From: Sipunculus nudus
Lineage: Eukaryota; Annelida; Sipuncula; Golfingiida; Sipunculidae
Direction: 5' to 3'
Length of the DNA: 64,000 nt
Assembly: GCA_026874595.1 (NCBI GenBank)
Contig: CM049315.1
Span: forward strand, 7,998,664 to 8,062,663
Numbering within the stretch: position 1 is the stretch's first letter; each line of letters opens with the position of its first letter. The position numbers and the translations under genes were made by a program. The notes beneath the pieces are model-generated. The model saw nothing but the letters and a program-made list of their open reading frames with translations. It had not been told where the DNA came from and ran no database searches. This document shows, piece by piece, positions 1-12,905 of the stretch.

Positions 1-1270
1 TTACACGAAAAACTCAAATCCTGTTGAGAAATGTGTGTTTGTATTTCTAAAGGCTAAGTCTAAATCCGTTGATAAAGACATGTTACTCTCAGTGTAAAGT
101 AACCCGTCAGTTGCTCACCAAACAGCTGAACCTTAGTTCTTTACTCCCTCTAGGGGTTATCTGCATGGGATAATAAATACCGGTTTTATTGATTTTGTCC
201 TATCCACTTTGCGATGTGTCTATAAATTTACCATAACAATAAAGTGTTTCTCGACGTTTCCTTGACTGCCTTAACTATAATTTACAAATGTTGAGTACGA
301 CATGGACAATAAATACGTTCTCAGATAAGTACAAGTGACACAGTAGTTATTATGAATTGCATGTTATTCCCATTAGATTTGATTATCTAGGACAATACAA
401 AGACCGCGATAAAACCGTGTGCATTTGTACTGATCTTGACCTGCGTACCAGTAAAAATATGCATTTATAATGATGATCAGCTGTGTGAACGCGGAACATG
501 AAACATTCGTCTTTGTACTGTGACTGAGACATCCCTATTTTGAATAAAGCTGCTGGCATCTGTTAATACGCTGGTCCTTATTTTCTACGTTTTCTACTTT
601 AAAACTCTCTCAGCAAGTGATGGATTTTCTTGACTCTATGAACACAATAGCATGAAATCCATCAGTAAGTTTACCATACTGTGATTGATTCGTTTTCAGT
701 TGTAAGCGAAAGGAACAATTGCTTTTCGGATTCAGCTTTTTTTCAAAGAAACAACACCCAACGGTCAAGATAAAAGCAATTGTGATGGCTTGTACTTTGT
801 GTACAAAAAAACAACATGCCACCTCCCAAATAAAGCTGCATGTAAATGCTCAAAATCATTGTTTGGTTAATCCAACTGTTAAGGGAAGGTCTACCAGAAA
901 TATAGTTAACCACATGGTTGCTTGTTTATTATTTAGTGATAATGTAGCCTATCCTAAATACATATCTTGTATTCTGTTGTATAGATAACATACTTTCAAA
1001 TTATCCACCAATGTTACTGGTATATATTTCCGGACATAGTTTTGTAATTATGATAACGGTGTCATCTTTCCTGCTGTATTGCTTTAATGTTTTATACCTA
1101 TTTCAGATACTTTATACCTATTTCGTCTTTGATAATTTTCTTAAACAAAACATAAGGCGTGAAACAAATTCAGTCCATCTGGATGAAACGTGATTTAACA
1201 TACATTTAGTATCTTCAGTGGTATCATACTATAACTGAATAAGTTTAAATGGGTTTTCAATTTATCGATA
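1..1270. other. No gene seen
   Basis: AT-rich sequence with only short chance ORFs. No splice-flanked coding segment, RNA gene or clear repeat was recognised. Confidence 0.5.
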
Positions 1271-1321
1271 TACCGTATGCCTATATGAAGTAATAAGCGC
1301 CCCTTCCGTAATAAGCGCTCT

Positions 1322-1336
1322 CCCCCCCCCCCCCCC
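1322..1336. repeat. C15 homopolymer
   Basis: Uninterrupted run of 15 C next to a duplicated TAATAAGCGC motif. Confidence 0.9.
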
Positions 1337-3185
1337 ACCGGATTTGGGAGATCACTTTAAGAAAAATAAGGGATGAGCCATCCTAACCTCACTTTCTAGC
1401 CAATATAACATGGGGCAACGTAATGCTTTCAATTCTCCCCGCCAAGCTTAAACGTTACCACCAGTTTTCATTCTATCTCCGTAAGGCTTTATCATCTAAT
1501 GTAATAATAATATTGGGTACACACAACAGAATCAGTGGTCAAATGTGTCATAGATAACATTTACTGACTGTGTCCGTTGAAGGCAGACCCTGCAGGTGGA
1601 CATGCTGATCGGGTGACCTGAATTCAGGTACGTATGTGGATGTATTATGCAATGAAATATATATACTTACCGTATTTGCTCGTGTACAAGACGATAAAAT
1701 TTATCCTAAAAATATTTGGCAATATATACGGATACATGTTTTTCAGCGTCTTCAAGGCCGTCAAAGATAATTTATGGCAAGGATAATTAACGCCGTGAAT
1801 ATCGGTGATCATGACCGTATGGTGGTTATAGACACTCAATAAAGAACATTATAATGCTTAGTTTTTGTTTGAATTTACCGTTAATACATCAGATTTACAT
1901 GTGCACATGGTTAAATAATTGGTAAGAAAAGGTTTGCCCTTGCCGCATTGACACAGGGATTTTAACTGAATCAAAATATGAAATATATCGCGGAACAGAC
2001 TGAAACGGAATTCCCAATCCTTAAAATAAATAAGTTTTTATGTATTTTTTTTGCCAAAAATATCTTAGTAATTTACTTGAAAATGTGTACAGTGACATAA
2101 CTGTCGATGCCGCTGACAGCGTGCGGGGCTTACCCATGTTGTCAAGATCCCAGATCCCTGGGAAAATTGTGTGTATACAGGGCTCGCGCAAGGGATGCTG
2201 GGAACTAGCGTACTTGGCTAAATGCCATCTAGTAGCACGTAATATGCATCTTAAAACAAGGATGATTTTTTCATATGGTGCCGTGTTTACCGCGTAAAAT
2301 GTTCACGAGTCCAGTGAATTCAGATGCTGTTAGCTTGCTCGCACACTGCCATACACGGAAACTCGCACATGGCACTTCGATTACAAGACAACCAGTAGCG
2401 CGTTATAATTATAAATTTGAAGCGGCCTTTCCTCAGGTGACGCGCTATTCAATGTTTATCAAGCTTGTATTGTTGAACTTGTATTGTCAAGAAATGAATG
2501 TATAAAACGGGTCAACAAAGTTCAAGAAAGAGACCGTGTTTCCGCCGGATATAAATATGATGAATTTCCTCACAATTTTAAAACAAAACCCCGGACTTGG
2601 TGCGTATACGAACTGAAGTTAAAATAAGACGCTGGAGTCTGAGGGCCAGTATTTCAGCTTTTTTTAAACTTTTGCATGTAATATTATGCACAATGAAGGA
2701 CAAAAAGGACAATTATTGGCGATGCCATTCCATTTCATAAATCGGCTCAGCTGTCAAAGGTAATTGCACAAGGCGACGGACATTATCGGGGTATCGACGT
2801 CCCGTATTATACTTTTTCATCTCTCAAATAAATACTGTTTTACATACCTTTATATAAACATTTTCTATATTCTATTACCTTATTAGGCGGTGACTTTTAT
2901 TAAAGAGTTCATTTATTACCATCCTTACTTTTCCTCTTCACCTGCAAAGGTAATCTCGAACTGCAATCATTCATACAATTCTCAAATACAACACAAAATT
3001 AAATCATCTGCAAATCGGTATCACTTGGATTAGTTATTATTTTTTTCAAAACTTCATACAACCATCGCTAAAAGATCGTTGGTTTTTCTGAATAATCCTG
3101 AATGTACTGTGAAGTAAAACACGTGTACACAAGACGCAGTGATATATAAGAGGATCGTATTTTTGGAAGTAGGCAGATGTGGTTT

Positions 3186-3204
3186 GGGGGGGGGGGGGGG
3201 GGGG
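3186..3204. repeat. G19 homopolymer
   Basis: Uninterrupted run of 19 G. Chance ORFs across it translate to poly-Gly or poly-Pro and are not genes. Confidence 0.9.
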
Positions 3205-3879
3205 TTATTAGAGTATTAAAATATTTGGAAAAAATAATGCTGAGAGCGCCCGGGGCGCTTATTACGTCAAATACGGTACATGCTTCCAAAGGATTCCCGA
3301 TTATGGTCAGTCAAAACAACAGACCGACATATGGTTATAACTCAGTGGTTATTTCTTTACTGGTTATGGAAGTACAATATCTTGCACTTATTAAAAGCTT
3401 ATCTTTATCTTCATCACTATAGATACACCAGAAAAAAAGTCATATATAGTTATATTCATTCTGCCACGAATCAACGGTAGGAAGAACACATGGTATTAAT
3501 TTTACAATTAGATGTGCATTGCCAGCAATAATCTGAAAAACACATTGCACACATGGTTGAACATAAATGGATCAATTTTTAAACTATATAGAACCCTACT
3601 ACTTCCGCTCTAAAAAAGAAAAATGTCGTAAGGCTCACTGTGCATAGCCAACTATTACCCGAGACTACATTGTTGATTGAAGTACAGACTTTATAGGATT
3701 TTCATTACGGACCTTGATCAATATAAATTCATCACGTAATTCATACAAGAAATTAAATATCAACGTTAATATTCACTAATGTTTTTAATATTCACAGATT
3801 CCTCAGATAAAAAAATCCTGAGAATTCAAAATGCGCAGATCCTTTTAAAACCTGTTTTTAGCTCAGCTGACTGTAAGTC

Positions 3880-5570
3880 ATGTAATGTTAGGCCCAGAAT
3901 CTTTTAATGCATCATGATGGGAGGTTCTGGGCAAATCTCCTTTTTCCCCTGAAATTAAGTGGGAAACGACATTCTCGCGCTTATGAAGAAAAAAACTTGC
4001 TAATACGGTCTAAATGGCCGAAAATGCAAGTATAAAATGGCTATCGTCTCAAAGCTCTGTCGTTCCACAGATCGGATTCGGCTCTCGACTGGCATGGCTG
4101 GGTCTCTGCTGCTCAGATCGGTGGAGGGAATGTATGCTGCTTCTGCCTTTGTGGCTGTGGCTTTCCTGTAAAGACACAGGTGCAGGTTAAACAGTGGCGG
4201 TCTCACACAGCTTTCTGCTTGGCTTGGTGGCATCGCGTCTGTTGGCTCTGCGAACTATGCTTAAGGAGCGCACAGGGCTTGGGTCTTGACCACAGCGACC
4301 TGTAGCTGCTCGACAAGCGAAAAACAGCTTTAACAAAAATAAACGACATTCTGGGACCAACAGACCGAAAACATGGTTTTGAGCACCCAGACAGTCAGAT
4401 GGGCACAATGTGTATCCATAAGGCCTAGAATCTTCTAATGTAACATTCAGGGAGTTCCTAGGCAAATTTCCTTTGCAAAATGATATTAGGTCCCAGTGAC
4501 TAATATTCTGCGACCTATAGGAAAAATGTCATAAGAGCACCCTGAATGTCAGATAGGCAAAAATTGTATTTGTCAGGCCTAGAATCCTCTCACGTGAAAA
4601 TTTGACCTATATTCTGTTACCTGAGCCAAAAACATGATTTTGAGCGCCCACATTCAGACAGAGAACAAATTGTATCCTTTAAGACTAGCAACTTCTCATT
4701 CTATATTCAGGGAGATCCTTCGTAAATGTCCATGGAAACAAAATCAGGTCACGAGGACCTGTATTCTGCGACCTAAAGGAAAAGATGACAAATGTGCACA
4801 GTCAATGTTAGATGGGCATAAATCATATATGTTATGCCTAAATCTTCTTACCCAACATACAGGGGGGGGGGGGGGGGGGGTCTGGGCAAATCTCTGTGGA
4901 AGTCATATAATCAGGTCATGGTAAACTATATTCTATTAGTTACTATAAAACAACATGATTCTGAGCATCCAGGCAGTCACACAGGGCTTAAAACGCAACT
5001 GTTGGACTCCGAACCTTCTATTGTAAATCCAGGTAGGTTTAGGGCAAGTATCCATTGAATATTGAAATTAGGTCACTGTGACATATATTCTGTTAGCTAT
5101 AGGAAAAATGTTATTTTAGTACTGTGAAAGTCAGATAGGCACAAATTATAATGGTTGACCCTAGAACTTTCGAAATTAAAATTAAAGGACGCCTTGGGCA
5201 AATCTGCTTCAACACCATGGTGCCCTATATTCTGTGATGAACGAGAGTAAAACCTAAATATGGCACCCAGAAAGTCAGACGTAGCCATAATCTTGGGATC
5301 CAGAAACGTGATTAAAATGTATAATTGGAGACCAAAATAAGGTCACTGTGACTATATTCTGTGAACACGATGTGACTTTCGATTTGATTAGATCCAGGGA
5401 GGGCCCTGCAGGGCTCTGTAAAATCTACATATACACAGTTAAGGTCACTGTGACCTATATTCTGTGTTCATTTAACACCAGATAAGTAAGATAGACAAAT
5501 GGTAGAGTTGACCATAGATCTTAACATCTAAGGATTTCTCCTGGTAAAATCTTCTTGAAACCCATAAATA
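3880..5570 (+). repeat. Degenerate tandem repeat, about 150 bp
   Basis: Three motifs recur in order: a 'ggcctagaatcttctaatg'-like block, an 'aggtcactgtgacctatattctg'-like block (in parts), and 'caggaaaaatg...cagtcagatgggcacaaattg'-like blocks. The first block recurs near 3891, 4422, 4577, 4682, 4831, 5005, 5157, 5297 and 5511, giving spacings mostly of 140-175 bp. The copies are heavily diverged, and about 350 bp of unrelated sequence interrupts them near 4000-4350. A related stretch lies at 63.56-63.85 kb. Confidence 0.6.
4862..4880. repeat. G19 homopolymer
   Basis: Run of 19 G inserted in one unit of the 150-bp repeat, where the other units have the 'cattcaggga' block. Confidence 0.9.
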
Positions 5571-6609
5571 AAGTCGCTGTATCCTATTTTCTAAGCCTAT
5601 GGACACAAATTTTGAGCGATCTGGAAGTCATTTTATCCACTGTTCAAGGTTCCGTAACAAATATTTATCACCAGATCGTAACATTAATAAATAGTACATC
5701 CATCACTTGTATGTCAAATTCAACGGAGCGCCCAAGGGCCACTTGCTGTTTCAGTCTTGCAGTTTTCAATTGGATTAATTTTAGATATTCGCATGCATAG
5801 TTTTATGTTTATTCATCGATTATAATTTTTTTTTTGTCGTTTTGCATGACAGTTACTTATTTTTCATTATTCACTATATCCTTCATTAGGTTTAAAATGA
5901 AACACGGCGTCATGTCAGTCCCATGAGTCAACCAAAGTATGATAGCATTGCGTATTAATGTACTAGCATTTCATATGAAACTACGTAGGCAAGGAAGACG
6001 ACTACAAGAGTACAAGATGACGGTGCATATACTCACTATTGTTTACACTAAAACCTTAGAAACATATATTTTACGACTAATGTGGTAATAAATTATTGAG
6101 AGAGTGGTATTTCTACTACAAATCCGAGATAATGTTCCTAGCAAGAATTAATCAGGTGCTTAATTCTGACCAGGGTTTTCTTTACACAGGATTGTATGAA
6201 ATTCTCTTGTTGATTTTGCTTGCTTTCTTCCTTGCAGCGATGCCATAGTTCCCATGAATTAAGTACAAAATGTGAAGTGTTCTTTGAAAATTCACACTGC
6301 CCTTTTTTTTGAGAGACAAGGTATTAAGTTCACTAAGTACAGTCTGCAGATCCTCAGGTATTTTTAAGTAGACCGCTTTATAGGTAGAAGATTCGTAAGT
6401 TTACCTTTCTGAGAAGGTGCATACGCAGGAATAAAACCTTGAATCGGACTTTTAGATAGTGATATGAAAAGCTCATAAGTGGCAATTATTATTTACTACA
6501 CTGAGTCAGATATTTCCTTCTTGTGGTATATTAAACTGTTCTAATAATTATGCTTTTGGCATCATTCTCGATATTTATAAAATATATCTGATCCACATTC
6601 AAACTGTAT
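5571..6609. other. No gene seen
   Basis: No supported coding segment or repeat unit. Short ORFs lack splice context or a protein-like composition. Confidence 0.45.
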
Positions 6610-6619
6610 TCAAAAGATG

Positions 6620-6845
6620 TGAAAACTGGCCAGTCGAGAGGTAAATCGCTCGTCTTTCCCCACTGGCCACCCGGGTTCGATCCCCGGCGTGGCCATGGGA
6701 GTGGGTTGTAGTCACCCGTCCAAGGCCGGTGGTTTTCTCCGGGATCTCCAGTTTCCTCCACCTCTACCGAACGCCACCATCTGAGCTATTGAAAGTGCCA
6801 CGTGTAGTTTTACAAACTGTTTGCACAATCCATGCAAAAGAAATT
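6620..6845 (+). mobile_element. tRNA-derived SINE
   Basis: A tRNA-like head contains a B-box-like GGGTTCGATCCCC at about 6673-6685 inside a stem flanked by 'ccactggcc' and 'gtggccatg'. It is followed by a conserved SINE-like body containing 'ggttttctccgggatctcc' and 'gtttcctccacc'. The A box is poor. It abuts an (AT)n tract, a common SINE tail. I recognise the body motif as typical of tRNA SINE families of aquatic invertebrates but cannot name the family. Confidence 0.6.

Positions 6846-6851
<6 letters not shown>

Positions 6852-6891
<40 letters not shown>
6852..6891. repeat. (AT)n microsatellite
   Basis: About 20 AT dinucleotides directly after the SINE. Confidence 0.95.
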
Positions 6892-6893
<2 letters not shown>

Positions 6894-7046
6894 GTGATTC
6901 TGAATTATTCTTTGTTAGATATTACTAAAAAAATCATATTCAATTTGATCATAATCTTAAACCATATTTCTTTGATAAACATAATTCTCAGCAATTTTTT
7001 ATATTCTAAATGTTGTTAATAAATATCGATTATTTATCCGTTTGCC

Positions 7047-7165
7047 CACAAAAGATTCAATATGTACAACTTCCTTAACTGCTAATCAAATAAGTCCTTG
7101 AAAAAAGTTTAGCACATAAATAATACACAAAAGATTACGTTTGATATACTGCGCATGTAACCAAT
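7047..7165 (+). other. Upstream segment shared with copy 3
   Basis: This stretch aligns by eye with 50,310-50,440. Shared blocks include 'acaaaagatYcaatat', 'taacttcc'/'caacttcc', and 'gtaaccaatcRgag'. It probably is the ancestral promoter or 5' flank of the TSP1-EGF gene family, retained upstream of copies 1 and 3 but not recognisable upstream of the full gene at 32.5 kb. Confidence 0.5.
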
Positions 7166-7284
7166 CGGAGCAAAGAAATTTTTTTCTGGATCACGAGTGC
7201 CATGCTACAAGGTTGTATAAGAAGGAATCGAGCCCAATGCTTCCCGTACGGCTACTGTGTCTTTGGGCAGTGTTTCTGTTCCAA

Positions 7285-8844
7285 CCTCTGGGTGATGAAA
7301 ATGAATTTCACAGTGTGTCTGCATTTCTTCTCTATAGTTAACTATCGGCTTACTGCGTGGACGCTTGGTTATTTGGCTGCTCGGCTGTAAACTGTGAATG
7401 GAGCTCATGGGGGTCCTGGGGATCATGTTCCCGTACCTTCGGTGTAGGTTCGCGCAGCAGAAGCAGAAGCAAGTCTCAAGCTGCTTCGTGTGGAGGAAGT
7501 GACTGCAGTGGCTCTTCAACACAGACAGGGAGCTGCTCAAATGTTTGTTACAATGGCGGTTATGTGTCGGGAGGTATAGATGTGATTGTCCCGTTACATA
7601 CACCGGGGTCTGCTGTCAAACTTGCGTAAAATTTGATTGTGTTTGGGGAGAATGGAGTGCCTGGGGAGAGTACAGCCATCAGTGTGGAGATAACGAGATC
7701 CAAGCCAGAAGCGGATCCGGGAGGGGGGGGGGGTGGTCCAGACTCCCCCCCCCCTTTTTTTCATCAGAAACACAGTTTTTTAAGGGCTTCAGACAAAATT
7801 TTGCTGCCTGGACCCCCCTTTTTTAGACCTACGGACCTTTTTTTAGTGTTTTCATTTGTCCTTCTTGGTTAGACCCCCACCTTTTCCTAAATCCAGGATC
7901 CAACCCTGCAAGCAAGAGACAGAGTTGTGACCCAGGAGGCTTTCTGTGGTGGAGATGACTGTACCGGGCCGTCCCAAGAACAAAGAGCCTGCAACCGTTT
8001 CTGTGACAACGGAGGTACACCGACAGAAGACAGATGTCTATGCTCCTCGGCTTATCACGGCAAATGCTGTGAAAAGGGTAAGGTCAACAGTTTTATTTCG
8101 CATGGGCCATCTTTCAAGGGGTGAAACTCTTATAAGGAAAGTAACACAAAGCACTATATAATTTGCCAATTTATTGTGATATTTATTAATTGGGAATGTG
8201 CAGTGTACAGTTTAAAAAAAAACATGTTATATACATCATCACCTTTCCTTCAAGCATACATTTTCAGTGCAGGCTTGGAATGGAAACCTTTCATATATAT
8301 TATATCACGCCAGTCTAGCTAATGGCTCCCTGAAATATTTGTTCTCGAACACCTCAGGTCTACCCTTGTCTTTCTGAGCATTATCACCACTTGGTAGGTC
8401 CAGACGGCCTGAGAAGTAACAATACAGAAGCTAATGGCACATATTGGTGTGACGAAAACTTACAGACCGCCTGGTACAGAGTTATCTCTCCAGCAGGGGG
8501 CGACATGGTCAACTCCTGCCCGATATCTCAACACTGTAATACGGCTTCTCCAAGTTGGATGGACGGTATAATAAATATTTTTGCGACAAATATCATATAC
8601 CAACTTCATTAAAATTATAATATTCACATCATTATCAATTTTTATTTAAATACAATGATAGTGTATGTTGCCTATTTCAGGAGGTGTCCCTGAGCAGGAC
8701 AACTGATTCATGACGTCACAGCGTTTGTACACTTAGACGGGGACTGCAGGAAGATTCCTCTTGCTGTCAGGGTCAAGAATTGTGGTCCGTACAATGTGTA
8801 TTATTTGCGTCCAACGCCTGGGTGTCCTATGGCGTACTGCTTTG
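7285..8844 (+). pseudogene. TSP1-EGF-D8C gene relic (copy 1)
   Basis: Three exon-like blocks match the first three exons of the gene at 32,504-45,338. Block 1 (about 7343-8077) encodes a TSP1 unit with the WSSWGSWGSCSRT motif plus one further TSP1-EGF unit; the full gene has five. Block 2 (8358-8565) encodes the D8C half ending in SWMDG, with Cys and Trp positions kept. Block 3 (8681-8844) encodes the D8C remainder ending in AYCFG. Lesions are several. The signal peptide is out of frame, and the first EGF is frameshifted near 7575. Unit 2 is split by a 203-bp insert. Block 2 is 208 bp against 210 in the full gene, and block 3 is 164 against 165 with a resulting TGA. Splice sites are still GT-AG. 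No downstream exons (VWD onward) were found, so this is a truncated, inactive duplicate. Confidence 0.8.
7706..7908. mobile_element. Short element inserted in the TSP1 relic
   Basis: A 203-bp insert splits the second TSP1 unit. It is flanked by CAAGC at 7701-7705 and 7909-7913, a 5-bp target site duplication. Removing the insert and one CAAGC rejoins the reading frame of the TSP1 unit. The ends are weakly inverted (CAG....GGATCC against CAG....GGATCC on the other strand). The interior has an 11-G tract, a C tract and T-rich stretches and no ORF. It is a non-autonomous insertion of unknown class. Confidence 0.65.
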
Positions 8845-10999
8845 GTAAGGAATGACAGTAAAATGTCAAAAAATATATTGGTAATTGATATTACTTACGT
8901 CAAATTTATTAATTCAACCTTTACAATGGTTGTGTTTAACCCATCAAATTGTATTTACCAGTGTTGCTTACCAGGCCAAAGAAAGATTTATGATGATGCA
9001 AGATAGCCGGCTTTCTTCCATTCTGCATAGCGAAGGCAATGTCTGGTGACTTTTATAATGACTCTTCTTTTTATCTTTGAAGGTACCAGGATTCCATTCC
9101 GACGTTAATATGACTAGTAGGAAGGGACAAAAAGGCACAGTGTTTCATTAGGCATCTGTATCGAAACACTAAGGCATTGCTTTACCTTCAGAGACTATTG
9201 TGTCGCTATTTCTATATCGTTTGAAATGTGACGCTTAAGATAAAACAAGGATCGCCTGATGCATACCACAGGGTATTGTCAGGAATTATCAGAAACACAC
9301 TGCAGTGTTGTAATTATAATAAACATTAAAGTGTAATTTTCCAGAAACATTAAATAAATTTTAAAGGATGTATTCTACACTGAATAACCATTTTCTGTAC
9401 AAGTTATGTTTTAACACCACAGAAAAAAAAACATCAGCTTAACTGTTTTGTTAGTTCTTTGTTAGCCCTCATTATATTCCGTTTTAATTCCGTTTCCTTG
9501 TAATCATTTTTATCAATTTATTATTTCCGATTAAATATCAATAATTATTACTATGAACTTATTTAATATGTTATTCAGTTTAAGTATTTAAGCCAAGTAA
9601 AATAGTATAAATAGTCGACTCAAAGAGCTTCTTTAAAACAGTAAATCTATTTATATAAATCTTATAATGATAGAAGACATGCTCAACAGTATACACTGTA
9701 TTTCCTCATCATTGCTTTTATTTTTGCCAATGTAATTGCCGTTTCCATATTGCTTTAATAAATATGGGTTTTTGTGCAACTGTTCTTGTTGTTTCATAAT
9801 ACAGCTACAAATCAGGATTTCGTGATCTAAATGTATTTTAGAACATACCTCAAACACGCTGCTTACCAGCTCTTCTCACGCCCGTCTAAGATCTACTAGA
9901 AGAAAGCAGTAGTAATAATAATTATGATAATAATAGCAACGAAACTAATTCTAATATTCTGATAAACGTATAGGGGAACATATTTTAGTCCATGCTAAAT
10001 TATGCAAATGAGCTGAAAGGTTTAACGGATGTAGTTATCCAGGTCTCTCATCGGATAAGCTACAAAAACTGTTTCGATTATCTGAATCTGTAACAAACAT
10101 TCACAAAAGTGGTTTGTTGCTGGTGTGATAAATGTATACCGACATTATATCATTATGTTTTGCTATAACATCATTGAATCAAGAATGCCTTGTGCCCTTG
10201 AATTCGGATAAGTCTCCACGTTCAACTTTGACTTGGTTCTTGTTGTGTATCAATTGTGCACGTCTTGTAACTTTACCCCATTCTTTGGTAGATTTGCACG
10301 TCTTGTAACTATACCAGATTCATTCCGATATTATCATTTTAGAAAGATGTCCTTTATGACCTTGAGATAGGCATTGATTTATATTCGAACAGAACCTAGC
10401 TGTATATATCGGGTATCAATGATGCGAGTATTGGGACTATAGGTTTCGGATCCTTTCTAAGTTATACTGCCATCATAATTTTAGCAAGATCGCCTCACAT
10501 GTTTTTCTATTTCCTGGTGAATAAGATTTATTCGTTTTAACGAGCTTGAGATAGCAAGTTCTCATTACAAAAGTTATAATTTGTGAAATCAGGTAAATCG
10601 ATATGATGCCTACCTATCGGGTGATGATTGATATGTTTTATACACTTTACACATTTCGTTCAGATATCTTGTAAAAGGGTTTGGTACTATGTTTTATCTG
10701 TATTCAGATTTCTATTAAAGCTTTCGTAAGCCTTGAGGCTCAGGGATCAGAGTACAACAATTTCCTCAAAACTAACAATATTGGAGAAACAGTAAATATC
10801 ATGAAAACTTAGACGTATTAAACCTGTCAATATCAAATGTGCATGAGATATTGATTATATCCTGCAGTATAGATCTTTGCACTAAAATTCATGTAAATTA
10901 CCTAAGATTCTGGAATCACCTCTATAATTACTCATGGGGAATGCATGTAAAGAAAAAAGTACTCATTTAAAGTGCTGTATTTAAAGTTACTCTCGCTAG
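8845..10999. other. No gene seen
   Basis: AT-rich DNA with no supported exon. A small local duplication of 'gcacgtcttgtaact' occurs at about 10,258 and 10,296. Confidence 0.45.
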
Positions 11000-11470
11000 G
11001 CCACCAGGCACGCATGATAATACCATTAATGTCAACACGATACAACCTTGACCCACCAAGTTACAGTTTATCAATTTATTAGTCCGCATGTGTTTTAACA
11101 GGCCAGATGTTGTTTCCCAAATATAATTAGGATTATGTATCCGATTTTACCTTATATCAGGCTACACCATATATATCCATGAGAGCAGTCGGAAGCCCTT
11201 CACATTGTTTGTTCAATTCCTGGTATTCAAAGTGACTGTCAAGAAGGACAATAAAATACAGTGTAATAAATCCATAAATTACTGATTAGTGTAAACACCC
11301 TTCTGGTGCAAATCAGGAAGTGATTTGGTCAATATTTCTCACAGTAAGATTTAAAACCTTGCTGCACCCCTTGATTCGTAAACTCATGCAGAGAACTTGA
11401 GAGTCAATAATTGCTTCTGTTAATTATGCTAAAGCTGCTTGTTATTTCTAACCTTCAGGCAGATATTTCA
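11000..11470 (+). repeat. Dispersed repeat family A, copy 1
   Basis: It shares an ordered series of blocks with 17,040-17,515 and 20,100-20,585: 'gaagcccttcacattg', 'cctggta...gactgtcaag', 'gacaataaaataca', 'cttctggtgcaaatcagga', 'ctcacagtRagattta' and 'cttctgttaatta'. No ORF spans it. It is an old segmental or tandem duplication or an extinct element. Confidence 0.6.
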
Positions 11471-12514
11471 TTTACACATTATACTGCATAATATTTGACT
11501 GTCATATTTGAATGTAGATATATGATTAAAGCATGTGTACATGACAACAACTTCAACGCATACGGTGATGCGAGCTGAATTTTCCATCGGTAGATCATTT
11601 ATAGTAATACACGACCAGTTTTGTCAGTATAATAAAATCCAAATTTGCTTTTTAATACAGTTTAATATAGTCTGAAGTGTAATTCGTGTTTGAATTTGTT
11701 TTCATTAAAGAGAGGGGACAAACTATAACAGATTGTTTTAACCTGACACTTGAACATTAATTGTTTACGGGTATATGAAGTATATATATATGAGGTAAAT
11801 TTTTATTTTTCATCAGTGTAGATGTGTATTTTTTGTGGTTCATCGGATTCCTTTTTTTTATGATTACACTACTTAAAGAAACTATATGTGTTACATTGTG
11901 TATATGCCAAATGCGAAACCAGATACATGAAATTCTAATGCATTAAACAATTTATAGGTTTCGATATCTCATATATTTACCATCAGTACTTGAAGGAATT
12001 TCTGACGTTGGCATGGTCGGACTCACGTTAATAGTTGCCTTGCCTTGATAACTAAAGAGTTAAGACTAAACACATGTTTTATATTGACAAAACAAACGTT
12101 GAATATACACATACAAACAAAATGGAATGATACTAAGAAAACTATCTATATGAATTGCTGAAATCTTTTTTTGCTTTACGTTCATTATTTTTTATCAAAT
12201 CCCAAATTAACTGCCATTTATTGTTTCTTTGAGTGGCCAGACTTCATTTTAAATGTTGCTGATATTTCATATAATTTTAAATTGATCAGTACTTAGCTAT
12301 GTACTTCTTTTGTCTTGTAAATGGAGTATTTTCCATATAAAAGGATTGTTTTCTTTCTTACTTTTCTTATATGGTATACCATATGGTTTAAAAGACTACA
12401 TTTGTTCAGTAATTATGTGTGTTGATATATTATAGTAAATTCTTACTTCATTCTAAAATATCTGGACAACATCACAATAAATAAATGTGCAATATATTCA
12501 ACCTCATTATAACA

Positions 12515-12905
12515 ATACCTACATTATTAGATATCCCATATATATAAAATTTTTCTTTGAGGCAAATGTATCAATGCAAAAGTTTAAACTGACCACATAT
12601 TTAGTTTTACGGGATGGTGGTTCATAAGCAGTGAATACTGCATACGGATAAATGAATTAATACACCAATAATAGGGCAGTAACCCGTATAAGCGTTCGGC
12701 TTCTATTTATTTCGGTGAAAGAAGGGTTAATTTATGCATGGGTCTGCAATGGTTTGCAATACATGGATTATCAGAGATCCCATATTTATAAAGTATTCCT
12801 TTGAGGCAAAGTTATCAGTAAGCCGTAGAAGCGTCCATCTTCTCTTTATTTCGGTGCAAAGATGGTTAATGTCTACATTGGTATGCGACATCTTTTCTAG
12901 ATACA
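12515..12905 (+). repeat. Local tandem duplication, about 142 bp
   Basis: 'cagtaacccgtataagcg...ttatttcggtg' at 12,676-12,750 is repeated in diverged form at 12,818-12,890. The preceding block 'atatcccatatatataaa...tttgaggcaaa' at about 12,530 recurs at about 12,775. Confidence 0.6.

Larger units (their letters stand above)
1271..3278. mobile_element. Possible TIR element, about 2 kb
   Basis: The left end begins TACCGTAT and soon reaches GTAATAAGCGCCCC. The right end, read on the minus strand, begins TACCGTAT and also reaches GTAATAAGCGCCCC, so the two ends are imperfect inverted repeats. Each carries a poly-C/poly-G tract inside. No transposase ORF lies between them. They could instead be two independent inserts in opposite orientation; no clear target duplication beyond TA was found. 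Confidence 0.3.

Noticed and set aside
4000-4465. Two overlapping minus-strand ORFs
   Set aside because: They lie across a diverged repeat and an insert, with no conserved domain or splice context.
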